Origin: Anaerohalosphaeraceae bacterium
Lineage (GTDB): Bacteria; Planctomycetota; Phycisphaerae; Sedimentisphaerales; Anaerohalosphaeraceae
NCBI GenBank assembly: GCA_035378985.1
Contig: DAOSUR010000003.1
Coordinates: 1-64,000, forward strand
Direction of reading: 5' to 3'
DNA: 64,000 bases
In this document: positions 41,265 to 49,755 of the stretch, piece after piece
How the letters are laid out: the number at the start of each line of letters is the position of its first letter
Position numbering within the stretch: position 1 is the stretch's first letter
Translations under genes and position numbers: made by a program
Notes under the pieces: generated by a model
Database searches by the model: none
The model's input: the letters and a program-made list of their open reading frames with translations, nothing else
What the model was told of the DNA's origin: nothing

Positions 41265-42568
41265 AGGAACGGGTGGTCATTACAGGAATGGGACTTGTTT
41301 GTCCGTTAGGCAACGATGTCGCCTCCACATGGGAAGGCCTGATAACCGGCCGGAACGGAATGAATTATACCACGCTCTTTGATGCCTCCACGTATCCGAC
41401 GACCTTTGATGCAGAAGTCAAAAATTTTGACCTGAATAAGGTTTTGAAATATCCGCAGCGTCATCGGCACTGCAACCGCGGCAGCTCGTTTGCTCTGGGC
41501 GCCGCTCAGGAAGCGTGTCGGCAGGCCGGTATCGAGACCGAAACGGACACCCCCGCCGACGGGATTGACCGGCGGCGTATGGGCATTTATCTGGGCGCCG
41601 GCGAAGGGGCCATGGACAGCGACGCCTTCTTCACCGCCATTGTCAAGGCCTGGAACAGCCAAACCCAGCAAATGGACTGGGCTGTCTGGACGGATACCAC
41701 CTTTGCGATGATGTCGGCTGAACACGAACTGGAGCAGGAAACGAACATGCCCGCCGCTCACCTGGCCGTTCTGACGGGAGCCCGCGGAATCATCCGCAGC
41801 TGTCTGACGGCCTGTGCCGCCAGTACGCAGGCCGTCGGCGAGGCCGCTATGCTGATTCGGCAGGGGAAAGCGGATATTATGATTGCCGGCGGGGCCCATT
41901 CGATGATTCATCCGCTCGGTGTGATGGGCTTTAATCGGCTGACCGCCCTGTCCACTCGAAACGACAGCCCGTGGACAGCTTCACGTCCCTTCACCGCCAG
42001 CCGAGACGGTTTTGTTCTCGGCGAGGGCGGAGCGATTGTCATTCTCGAATCCTTATCCTCCGCTCAAAAACGCGGGGCAAACATTCTGGCCGAAGTGATC
42101 GGCTTCGGCAGCAGCAGCGATGCCTTTCGGGTCACGGATATGCATGAAGAGGCGCGCGGGGCTGTGCAGGCCATGCGGGCCGCCCTGCAGGATGCGGGCA
42201 TCGGCATCGAAGACATCGACTACATCAGCACACACGGCACCGGCACCGCCGAAAACGACTCCATCGAGACGCTGGCCATCAAGAAAGTCTTCGGGCCGCG
42301 CGCCTACCAAATCCCCTGCAGCAGCCCCAAAAGCCAGTTCGGCCATCTCATCGGCGCCACCGGCTGTGCGGAACTGATTACCTGCGTGATGGCCATCCAG
42401 ACCCAAACCCTGCCGCCCACGATGAATCTTCACGATCCGGACCCGGCGCTGGACCTGGACTATGTGCCCAATCAGCCCCGAAAAGCCAGGGTCGAGACGG
42501 TTCTGAAAGAATCCTTTGGATTCGGCGGTCAGAATAATGTCCTTGTCATCCGACGGTTCGGGCCGTAA
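41261..42568 (+). CDS. fabF: 3-oxoacyl-ACP synthase II (KAS II)
   Basis: 435 aa. MKERVVITGMGLVCPLGNDV start, nucleophile in CLTACAASTQAVGEAAMLI (Cys about 186), His in ISTHGTGTAENDSIE (about 325) and His in KSQFGHLIGATG (about 362), and the Lys of the active site between them. A canonical FabF, unlike its upstream neighbour. Start ATG 41261 overlaps the previous stop. It extends acyl-ACP by malonyl-ACP condensation; with the neighbouring FabZ and ACP genes it forms a partial fatty-acid/polyketide module lacking FabG, FabD and FabH. Confidence 0.93.
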   Translation: MKERVVITGMGLVCPLGNDVASTWEGLITGRNGMNYTTLFDASTYPTTFDAEVKNFDLNKVLKYPQRHRHCNRGSSFALGAAQEACRQAGIETETDTPADGIDRRRMGIYLGAGEGAMDSDAFFTAIVKAWNSQTQQMDWAVWTDTTFAMMSAEHELEQETNMPAAHLAVLTGARGIIRSCLTACAASTQAVGEAAMLIRQGKADIMIAGGAHSMIHPLGVMGFNRLTALSTRNDSPWTASRPFTASRDGFVLGEGGAIVILESLSSAQKRGANILAEVIGFGSSSDAFRVTDMHEEARGAVQAMRAALQDAGIGIEDIDYISTHGTGTAENDSIETLAIKKVFGPRAYQIPCSSPKSQFGHLIGATGCAELITCVMAIQTQTLPPTMNLHDPDPALDLDYVPNQPRKARVETVLKESFGFGGQNNVLVIRRFGP

Positions 42569-42604
42569 ACTGGTTTGGCGGAAGCTTGTTTCCGGAGAAA
42601 AACA

Positions 42605-43879
42605 ATGATTGATATCAAACTGATTCGCCAAAACCCGCATCTGTTTAAGGACGGCGCCAAAGCCAAAAAGTTTGATGTGGATATCGATGAACTGCTGGCC
42701 ATCGACGCAACCCTTCTGGATGTCAAAAAGAAGCTGCAGGACATTGCTACCGAAAAAAACCGCCTCGGCAAGGAAATCCCGCGGCTGGACGGCGAAAAAA
42801 AACAGGCCTGTCTGAAAACCCTCAGCGAACTGAAAACACTCGAAGCCGAATTGGAACAAAAGGTCAAAGAACTTCAGCCCCAGTTCGACGCTTTGATGCT
42901 TCAGGTGCCCCAGCCCCCCGCTCCGGAAGTCCCTTACGGCGAAGACGATACCCAGAATGTCGAGATTCGCCGCTGGGGCACCATTCGACAGTTTGACTTT
43001 GAACCCAAAGACCACATCCAGCTCGGCCAGATGCTGGACATTATTGATGTCGAACGCGGCGTCAAACTGGCAGGCACCCGCAACTATTTCCTCAAAGGAG
43101 ACGGAGCTCTTCTGCATTATGCTGTTCTCCGTTTTGCTATGGATTTTATGGTGCTGCGGGGCTACAAACCGATGGTTGTTCCGCTGCTGATGCGGGATGA
43201 GGCCATGCGGGGCACTGGCTACTACCCGGGAGCGGAGGAACAGACCTATCGAATGGAGCGGGATGAGCTGAATCTGGCCGGCACAGCCGAAGTGCCCCTG
43301 ACGGCGTATTATATGGGCGAACTGCTTTCGGAAGAAATGCTTCCCGTCAAATTTGTCGCCTTAAGCAGCTGTTTTCGCCGGGAAGCCGGAGCCGCCGGCA
43401 AGGACACTTACGGACTCTACCGCATCCACCAATTCGACAAGGTCGAACAGGTCATTATCGGCGAAAATGACGAGGCCAAAAGCATCGCCTATCATCAGGA
43501 AATCCTCGCCAATTCCGAGGCGGTACTGCAGGCCCTCAACCTGCCCTACCGAGTCGTGAATGTCTGCACCGGCGACCTCGGACGAGGACAGGTTCAGAAG
43601 TTCGACATCGAAACCTGGATGCCCTCTCGAAATAGTTTCGGCGAGACCCACTCCGCCAGCCGCTTTTATGAATTTCAGGCCCGGCGGATGAATCTTCGCT
43701 ATCGAACCGCCAAAAAACAGAATCTGTACTGCCATACGCTCAACAACACCGTTATCGCCTCCCCTCGTGTGCTGATTCCGATTCTTGAACTGTATCAGAA
43801 CGCCGACGGCAGCATCACGATTCCGGAAGTGCTTCGGCCTTATATGGGCAATCGGGAACGCATCGAACCGAAATCATAA
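42605..43879 (+). CDS. serS: Seryl-tRNA synthetase
   Basis: Class II aminoacyl-tRNA synthetase, 424 aa from ATG 42605 (GGAG 7 nt upstream; a TTG at 42575 would add ten residues and is rejected). N-terminal long coiled coil that binds the tRNA-Ser variable arm (KKLQDIATEKNRLGKEIPRL to ELKTLEAELEQKVKEL), class II motif 2 FVALSSCFRREAGAAGKDTYGLYRIHQF when joined, and motif 3 with NTVIASPRVLIPILE. 36 nt after fabF and probably in the same transcript. Confidence 0.96.
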   Translation: MIDIKLIRQNPHLFKDGAKAKKFDVDIDELLAIDATLLDVKKKLQDIATEKNRLGKEIPRLDGEKKQACLKTLSELKTLEAELEQKVKELQPQFDALMLQVPQPPAPEVPYGEDDTQNVEIRRWGTIRQFDFEPKDHIQLGQMLDIIDVERGVKLAGTRNYFLKGDGALLHYAVLRFAMDFMVLRGYKPMVVPLLMRDEAMRGTGYYPGAEEQTYRMERDELNLAGTAEVPLTAYYMGELLSEEMLPVKFVALSSCFRREAGAAGKDTYGLYRIHQFDKVEQVIIGENDEAKSIAYHQEILANSEAVLQALNLPYRVVNVCTGDLGRGQVQKFDIETWMPSRNSFGETHSASRFYEFQARRMNLRYRTAKKQNLYCHTLNNTVIASPRVLIPILELYQNADGSITIPEVLRPYMGNRERIEPKS

Positions 43880-43927
43880 TCCTGTGTTCTGAAAAAGAAG
43901 GAGAAAACGAAGGAGGACAAAAGGGCT

Positions 43928-45862
43928 GTGAAAAACCAACGGTCTCAGGCCGACCCGATACGGCTTGAAATAGAGGCCCTTCAGAACCAGCTGCAAGAAA
44001 AACGCCCTTTTGCAGAGCAAATCCTTCAATCCGGTCCGCTCCTTCCGGTTGCCGTCGGTTTTATGACAGGGCTGGTTCTTCAGAACTATACCAATCTGCC
44101 TTTACTCCTTTGGCTTTCTATTTTGTCTGTCCTTGCGGGGGGTACGCTGTGTATCGGAAAAATCCGAGGGCAAATCCGCCGGCTTCAGGTCCTTTTCCTG
44201 TCAGCCGGTTTGGCTGCTGCGGCAGCCGGCGCGGTTCGGCTGAAACTTTTCCAGATTCCATCTCCGCCGGACATCCGCCGCAAAATGGCATCCGCTGCCT
44301 CCTTGGCGACTTTGGAAGGAATGATCCTGACTGAACCCCACATCGAAGACCGCAGGCAATGGGTGTTTGCCAAATATCAGTGGACACCGCCGTCTACATC
44401 ATTCCTTTTGGCTGTCGAAAAAGCCCTCACTACGGACGGCTGGCAGCGGGCGTGCGGCACCCTCGCCGTCTCCGTCAATCAGCCCGTCCGTACGCTCTCG
44501 GCAGGTGAGCGGATTCGATTTCACTGTACGCTTCAAAAACTGCCTCCGCCTGACAATCCCGGAATGGTTGATTATGGAAAAACGCTGGCCGCCCAGGGAA
44601 TTTTTCTGACCGCAGAAATTCCAGGTCCGGAAGCAATCGAAAGAATGCCGTGGGACAAGAAGGGACGTCAGCTCGCCGGAATTCAGCAGTTCCGCAGCCG
44701 GATAGCTCAATCTCTCCGCGCATGGGGAGGGGACTATGAAGAATTTTCCTCCCTGCCCGATGCCTTGCTGCTTGGAAAACGCTCCGGCCTCAACACGACA
44801 ATTCAGACGGCCTTTCGCAACACCGGCCTGGCCCACTTTATCAGTCTGTCGGGAATGCATGTAGGGATACTGGCCGGTATTTTCTGGCAGGCGGGGCGGG
44901 TCTTCGGAATCAGCAAACGCTTCCGTGCCGCGCTGTGTATGCTCCTGCTTCTGGCCTATGCCCTGCTTGTTCCGCCGCGTGCCCCGACGCTTCGGGCGGT
45001 TGTTTTTGCTCAGTTTTTCCTTCTGTCCGTGCTGCTCGGTCAGCAACCGCGTCCGCTGAACACCCTGTCTTTGACGGCGGTTGTTCTTCTGATGTTTCGT
45101 CCAATGGACCTCTTTACCGCCGGCTGGCAGCTCTCCTATGCTTCCGTGGCCGGCATCCTCTTTTTCTATGAACCGATTTTCTTCAACCTGTTTCGTCTGT
45201 GTCTGAAAATCCCCTTTTATCCGGCCCTGTCGGAGTCTTTTGTCGGCTCATCTGTCTGTGTGCTGTTGGAATCCGTCCTGAAACTTCTGTCCGTCGGTTA
45301 TGCTGCCTGGCTGGGCGGAGCCGGCATTCTCCTGTACCACTTCAGCTCGTTCACACCCCTTTCGGCTCTTTGGACGGTTCTGCTGTTCCCGCTGGTCTTT
45401 CTGGTTCTGCTGACCGGTTTTCTGAAAATTCTCCTTCTGCCGCTGCTGCCGACGGCAGCGGCCGTTTGCAGTGTCCCGCTGGACAGAGTCAGTGATGCAT
45501 TTTGTTTTCTGACTATCAAGATTGCAGACGCAAACATCCTTTCCTTCCAAATAGGCCGTGTCGGACTTTACGTCGTTTTGCTTTACTACGTGTGGCTGGC
45601 CTTCGTTCGAGGGCTTTCGGCCGGAACAAAGTGGAAATCTGCTCTTCTCTGGACGGGTACAGCCCTGCTCCTGCTGCTGCCTGCTGCGGTTCGTTTCAGC
45701 CGGCTCCTTTCAACCGATTTCAAACTGACCTGTTTGTCAGTCGGTCACGGTCTGGCCATTGTGGGGCAATGCCCAGGCGGACAAACCTTCCTGTTCGACA
45801 CCGGCTCCATTACACGGAAAAATCCCGGCAGCCGAATTGTTGTTCCCTTTCTTTTACAGTAG
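43928..45862 (+). CDS. comEC: ComEC/Rec2 DNA-uptake channel, N-terminal part (ended by an in-frame TAG)
   Basis: GTG 43928 with AAGGAGG upstream. An amphipathic N-terminus, two early TM segments, the ComEC OB-fold/DUF4131 region (LEGMILTEPHIEDRRQW, GERIRFHCTLQKLPPPDNPG) and the competence domain (LLLGKRSGLNTTIQTAFRNTG, LAHFISLSGMHVGILAG, APTLRAVVFAQFFLLSVLL) with many TM helices. The C-terminal metallo-beta-lactamase-like domain begins (LSVGHGLAIVGQCPGG, FLFDTGS) and is cut at TAG 45860-45862 inside VVPFLLQ/GIESIDAVVLSHGD. The rest follows in the same frame. Either inactivated or, less likely, an error in the sequence; the channel domain alone may not function. Confidence 0.88.
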   Translation: MKNQRSQADPIRLEIEALQNQLQEKRPFAEQILQSGPLLPVAVGFMTGLVLQNYTNLPLLLWLSILSVLAGGTLCIGKIRGQIRRLQVLFLSAGLAAAAAGAVRLKLFQIPSPPDIRRKMASAASLATLEGMILTEPHIEDRRQWVFAKYQWTPPSTSFLLAVEKALTTDGWQRACGTLAVSVNQPVRTLSAGERIRFHCTLQKLPPPDNPGMVDYGKTLAAQGIFLTAEIPGPEAIERMPWDKKGRQLAGIQQFRSRIAQSLRAWGGDYEEFSSLPDALLLGKRSGLNTTIQTAFRNTGLAHFISLSGMHVGILAGIFWQAGRVFGISKRFRAALCMLLLLAYALLVPPRAPTLRAVVFAQFFLLSVLLGQQPRPLNTLSLTAVVLLMFRPMDLFTAGWQLSYASVAGILFFYEPIFFNLFRLCLKIPFYPALSESFVGSSVCVLLESVLKLLSVGYAAWLGGAGILLYHFSSFTPLSALWTVLLFPLVFLVLLTGFLKILLLPLLPTAAAVCSVPLDRVSDAFCFLTIKIADANILSFQIGRVGLYVVLLYYVWLAFVRGLSAGTKWKSALLWTGTALLLLLPAAVRFSRLLSTDFKLTCLSVGHGLAIVGQCPGGQTFLFDTGSITRKNPGSRIVVPFLLQ

Positions 45863-46489
45863 GGCATCGAATCCATTGATGCCGTTGTCCTCAGCCACGG
45901 GGATTTGGACCACTACAACGGCCTGCCGGAAATTCTCTCCTCCATCCAGACCAAAGCAGTCTATGTCAATCCGGGGCTCCTCGAGCGGGCGGAACGTTCA
46001 CGTGCTGCGGCCTTAATGAAAAACATTCTTACTCAAGAAAACCTTCTGCATCCGTCGATGGAACTGCCGTCCTCTTTGGGGGCCGTCCGGCTGCACCGCC
46101 TTTGGCCGACCCCCTCTGTCCTCGAAGACCCCTCTGTATCCGACAACAACAAATCCGAAGTGCTTCTGCTCGAATATGCCGGACGCACCGTTCTGCTCTG
46201 CGGCGACATTGAAGAAGCCGCTCAGCGGCAGCTCGGCCTGCTTTATCCGAACCTGAAAGTCGATGTCCTGCTGCTGCCTCATCACGGTTCCGGACGGAAC
46301 AATCTGCCCGGCTGGATTCGTCAGCTTCAGCCGTCTGTCCGTCTGGTCAGCTGTGCATCGAGGCGTCTGCCTTCCGTCTTGACTCTCGATGACACGGCTG
46401 CCGACTTTTATACCCCCGGCGATGGAGCCGTGACCATTACAATAAAAGCCGACGGCACGCTCAGCGCCGTCGGCTTTCTCAAACCATAA
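45863..46489 (+). CDS. ComEC C-terminal metallo-beta-lactamase domain fragment after the TAG
   Basis: Continues the comEC frame with no shift: GIESIDAVVLSHGDLDHYNGL contains the metal-binding-like motif SHGDLDH, followed by PEILSSIQTKAVYVNP, VLLLEYAGRTVLLCGDIEE and VDVLLLPHHGSGRNN. The first possible in-frame start for independent translation is the TTG at 45905, which would remove part of the metal motif and has no good SD. It is therefore best read as the orphaned 3' end of comEC. Confidence 0.82.
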   Translation, partial: GIESIDAVVLSHGDLDHYNGLPEILSSIQTKAVYVNPGLLERAERSRAAALMKNILTQENLLHPSMELPSSLGAVRLHRLWPTPSVLEDPSVSDNNKSEVLLLEYAGRTVLLCGDIEEAAQRQLGLLYPNLKVDVLLLPHHGSGRNNLPGWIRQLQPSVRLVSCASRRLPSVLTLDDTAADFYTPGDGAVTITIKADGTLSAVGFLKP

Positions 46490-46503
46490 AAAGGGAAACT
46501 GCT

Positions 46504-47184
46504 TTACCGCATATGCACCACAATTTCAACCCGGCGGTTCTTGGCCTTGCCCGCGGCCGTAGCATTGGACGCTACCGGCCGGCTCTCGCCGCAGGCGACC
46601 CCGCGGATTTGCTGCGGCGGGATGCCTTTGTTGACCAGATACCGAAGAACCGTCAAAGCACGGCCTGCCGACAAATCCCAGTTATCCTGCCAGAGATTTT
46701 TCGTCTTGCGAATCGGGTCAGAATCCGTATGTCCGACGACATCGATCTGCCGGCCCGAATACCGCTCGCGAATGACATTGTAAATATGGTCCAGTTCAGC
46801 ACTCGTTGCCCCTTTCAGCTTCGCGCTGCCCGGAGCAAAGAGAATGGTATTCTCGAGGGTAACCGTAATCGTCCCCGCTTTTTCATCCACCGAGACTTCC
46901 CCTACCTGAAAACCGGTAGCCGATGCCGGAGTCGCTTTCTTCTGGGAAATCTGCTTCTGCAATTCTTCTATGGTTGTCTGGCTCTGGCTGAGCTGCTGGC
47001 TTAATTCGGCCTGCTTGGCGGAGGAACTGTCCAGAGAGGCCACGCAGTTTTCATAAAGCCCCTTGAGATTCTGATGTTCTACTTCCAGTGCTTTGTATTT
47101 CTTTTCCCAGTTTGTGCAGCCGCTCAGAAAAGAGACCGCCGCCGTCATCAAAACCACCCTCAACAATGCTGTTTTCTTTGCCAT
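46504..47184 (-). CDS. OmpA-family peptidoglycan-associated lipoprotein
   Basis: 226 aa. Lipoprotein signal MAKKTALLRVVLMTAAVSFLSGC with the lipobox LSGC at about residue 23; a coiled-coil stalk (YKALEVEHQNLKGLYENC, QTTIEELQKQISQKK), then an OmpA/MotB domain with VVGHTDSDPIRKTKN and the peptidoglycan-binding residues of WDLSAGRALTVLRYL and NRRVEIVV. SD AGGAAGG. It is the last gene of the argG - prepilin peptidase - OmpA order and converges with comEC. Confidence 0.9.
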   Translation of the reverse strand: MAKKTALLRVVLMTAAVSFLSGCTNWEKKYKALEVEHQNLKGLYENCVASLDSSSAKQAELSQQLSQSQTTIEELQKQISQKKATPASATGFQVGEVSVDEKAGTITVTLENTILFAPGSAKLKGATSAELDHIYNVIRERYSGRQIDVVGHTDSDPIRKTKNLWQDNWDLSAGRALTVLRYLVNKGIPPQQIRGVACGESRPVASNATAAGKAKNRRVEIVVHMR

Positions 47185-47221
47185 ACGTAACCTTCCTTTC
47201 GCTTCCTGTGCGATCCTCTTT

Positions 47222-48394
47222 TTATTCCAACCCGTAGAACTGATTCAGGTAAACCAAAATCCAATCGTGAAAAAGTATAACCAGCAAAACGGCTGATGAC
47301 AAGAAAGGACCATAAGGAATTTGTCGACTTTTTCTCGACAGCCACTGATAAAGAGCCCACAGCAGGCCGAAAAACGGAGCAACAAAAAAAGCCAAAACAA
47401 CCCAGCCGGGCCCGATGACGGCACCTGCCGCCCCCATCAGGTGAACATCCCCGAGCCCCATCGCTTCCCTGCCGAAAATCAATGTCCCTACTATTCGTGT
47501 GGCCCAGACAATTCCCGCTCCGGCCAAATAGCCGGCCAATGCCCCCATAAGTCCTGAAACCACAGGAAGTTGTGAAACTCTTTCCCACCCTTCCATCAGC
47601 ACGGGAAAACGCAGAATGCCCCATCCTGCAATTCCGCCTGCCGCTGCCGGTGCCAAAAAGACAATCTCTTTAAGAATTTCACGACGGTCGTTAAAAACCG
47701 GCTCTTTGCGGTCCGGATTTTTCTCTTCCCGTTCTGATTGCTCAGCATAACTGGCTTGGATCCATCCTTTTTTTAGGCATATCAGCGATACCGCCAGTCC
47801 GGCTGCCGCCCCGACGGAAATACCCGCCCACACGGGGGTTACCGATGGGAAAAGACCGGCAGCCATCTCCGTCGAATTCGTCTGAACAATCCAGGGAGCA
47901 GCTGCCGAACAAACAAATCCAGCCGCTGTCACAAACCAGCACAGAGACAACGGAATCAGCCATAACTCCAAATCAATTGCAGAAGCCGCCAGAAAAGCGG
48001 CTGTAAGCACCATCACATTCACATAAAAAAGCCAACCGCCGGAGAAAAAAAAGCGTTCAATGGGTCCGTCCCCTCTCAGATCCGTTGCCCGATACTCCCA
48101 AACAAAAAACCATAAATACAACCCCGTAAACAAAACAGCCGTCAGAAGCTCAACAATCGGATAGCGGATCGAAATCGGTGCACGGCAGCTGCGGCAGTGC
48201 CCTCGCAGGAGAATCCACGAAATCACAGGGATATTGTCATAAAAGGCAATCTGCATTCCGCAGGAAGGACAGGACGACGGAGGGCTTACAATCGACTTAT
48301 CCAGCGGCAGCCGATAAATCACCACATTCAGAAAGCTGCCTACACAAGCTCCGAATGCAAACACAAAAGCAAGCCAAATCCCTTCCGGCGTCAT
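47222..48394 (-). CDS. Type IV prepilin peptidase / leader peptidase (A24)
   Basis: A24 aspartyl protease that cleaves and may N-methylate prepilin-like leaders; about 390 aa. GSFLNVVIYRLPLDKSIVSP, then the Cys-tetrad zinc motif CPSCGMQIAFYDNIPVISWI ... CRSC, and the two catalytic Asp in SAIDLELWLIP and GLGDVHLMGAAGA. Seven to eight TM segments are visible. ATG 48394 is chosen (GGGAAGG 8 nt upstream); a GTG at 48427 overlapping the argG stop is an alternative. An insert of about 60 residues lies between TM segments and carries a charged stretch (EQSEREEKNPDRKE). Confidence 0.92.
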   Translation of the reverse strand: MTPEGIWLAFVFAFGACVGSFLNVVIYRLPLDKSIVSPPSSCPSCGMQIAFYDNIPVISWILLRGHCRSCRAPISIRYPIVELLTAVLFTGLYLWFFVWEYRATDLRGDGPIERFFFSGGWLFYVNVMVLTAAFLAASAIDLELWLIPLSLCWFVTAAGFVCSAAAPWIVQTNSTEMAAGLFPSVTPVWAGISVGAAAGLAVSLICLKKGWIQASYAEQSEREEKNPDRKEPVFNDRREILKEIVFLAPAAAGGIAGWGILRFPVLMEGWERVSQLPVVSGLMGALAGYLAGAGIVWATRIVGTLIFGREAMGLGDVHLMGAAGAVIGPGWVVLAFFVAPFFGLLWALYQWLSRKSRQIPYGPFLSSAVLLVILFHDWILVYLNQFYGLE

Positions 48395-48423
48395 CCGCGC
48401 ACCTTCCCTGAGGAGTTTTTTTA

Positions 48424-49674
48424 TCACCCGCGTTTGGATTTTTTGGCCGGCTTTTCCGGATTCTGACGGCGAACCAGCGCGGCAACCTTCATCGGCAGGC
48501 CAAACAGACGGATAAAGCCGGTCGCATCCGTCGGATTGTATTCATCGCCCATCGTAAAGCTGGCCAGCTTCGGGTTATACAGACTCTTCGGACTCTTCAC
48601 GCCTGCCAGCGTCGCCTGTCCCTTGAAGAGTTTCAGCCGCACCGTTCCTGTCACCGCTTCCTGCGTGACATTCACAAACGCATCCAGGGCCTCACGCAGC
48701 GGTGAATACCACTGCCCGTAATACACCAGTTCGGCGTACCGCAGGGCCACCTGCTGCTTGTAATGCATCGTCTCCCGCTCGAGCGTGAGCATCTCCAAGG
48801 CCCGATGGGCCGTGGACAGAATCGTCCCGCCCGGTGTTTCATACACCCCGCGGGATTTCATTCCGACCAGCCGATTTTCCACAAGGTCCGCCTGGCCGAT
48901 TCCGTGAAGTCCGCCGATTTCGTTGAGCATTTCAATCAGCCGCACTCCGCCGACCGCCCGGCCGTTCAGTTTCACCGGAACACCCTTTTCAAAATCAATC
49001 TGCACATAATCCGGCCGATTGGGCGTTTTTGAAACCGGACGCGTCAGAACAAACAAATGCTCCTGCGGCTCATTCCACGGGTCTTCCAAATCCGCCCCCT
49101 CATGGCTGATATGCCACAGATTGCGGTCGCGGGAATAGATTTTTTTCTTGCTCTGCTGAATCGGAATGTTGTGCTTCCGGGCGTACTCTACGGCTGCTTC
49201 CCGGCTGGTGAGCGTGAAATTCGGGTCTTTCCACGGGGCAATAATCTTCAGCGCCGGGTCCAGCGCCATATAGGTCAGTTCGAACCGCACCTGGTCATTG
49301 CCCTTGCCGGTCGCCCCGTGCGCCACCGCCGTTGCACCGGTCTTGTGCGCCACATCGACCTGATGCTTGGCAATCAGCGGTCGGGCGATACTCGTTCCCA
49401 AAAGATATCCATTCTCATAAACCGCACCGGCCTTGAGCATCGGCCACAGAAAATCCTCCACAAACTCTTTCCGCAAATCGCGGACGATGCACTGCACCGC
49501 TCCCGTCGCCAGCGCCTTTTTCTGAATCCCTTTCAGCTCATCTCCCTGCCCCAGCTCTGCAGCAAACGCCACGACGTCATAGCCGTAGGTTTCCTTCAGC
49601 CACGGCAGAATCACACTCGTATCCAGTCCCCCGCTGTATGCCAGGACAACCTTTTCCGTTTTCTTCTTAGCCAT
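48424..49674 (-). CDS. argG: Argininosuccinate synthase
   Basis: 416 aa. KVVLAYSGGLDTSVILPWL carries the PP-loop SGGLDTS; GATGKGNDQVRFELTY, SREAAVEYARKHNIPI, LWHISHEGADLEDPW and GIGQADLVENRLVGMKSRGVYETPGG when joined are all typical. It condenses citrulline and aspartate with ATP in arginine synthesis. The basic C-terminal tail (RRQNPEKPAKKSKRG) is unusual but short. It is first in the row with the prepilin peptidase and OmpA genes. No other arg genes are in the window. Confidence 0.96.
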   Translation of the reverse strand: MAKKKTEKVVLAYSGGLDTSVILPWLKETYGYDVVAFAAELGQGDELKGIQKKALATGAVQCIVRDLRKEFVEDFLWPMLKAGAVYENGYLLGTSIARPLIAKHQVDVAHKTGATAVAHGATGKGNDQVRFELTYMALDPALKIIAPWKDPNFTLTSREAAVEYARKHNIPIQQSKKKIYSRDRNLWHISHEGADLEDPWNEPQEHLFVLTRPVSKTPNRPDYVQIDFEKGVPVKLNGRAVGGVRLIEMLNEIGGLHGIGQADLVENRLVGMKSRGVYETPGGTILSTAHRALEMLTLERETMHYKQQVALRYAELVYYGQWYSPLREALDAFVNVTQEAVTGTVRLKLFKGQATLAGVKSPKSLYNPKLASFTMGDEYNPTDATGFIRLFGLPMKVAALVRRQNPEKPAKKSKRG

Positions 49675-49755
49675 AGTTCTTGTCCTAAAAAATTCTTTTT
49701 CTTACAGTTCAGTATTGTACTGCACCCGAAGAGTACAAAAATGTCAAGATGAAAA

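Noticed and set aside
38451..42568. Calling the FabZ-ACP-KAS cluster a ladderane or aryl polyene pathway
   Set aside because: No desaturase, radical SAM, aromatic lyase or acyltransferase characteristic of those pathways adjoins it, so the product cannot be named.
28498..45862. Stop-codon reassignment of TAG to an amino acid
   Set aside because: Two in-frame TAGs suggested it, but the 98-aa coiled-coil gene, the C25 peptidase and the GH128-like gene all end naturally with TAG right after their dockerin or coiled-coil termini.
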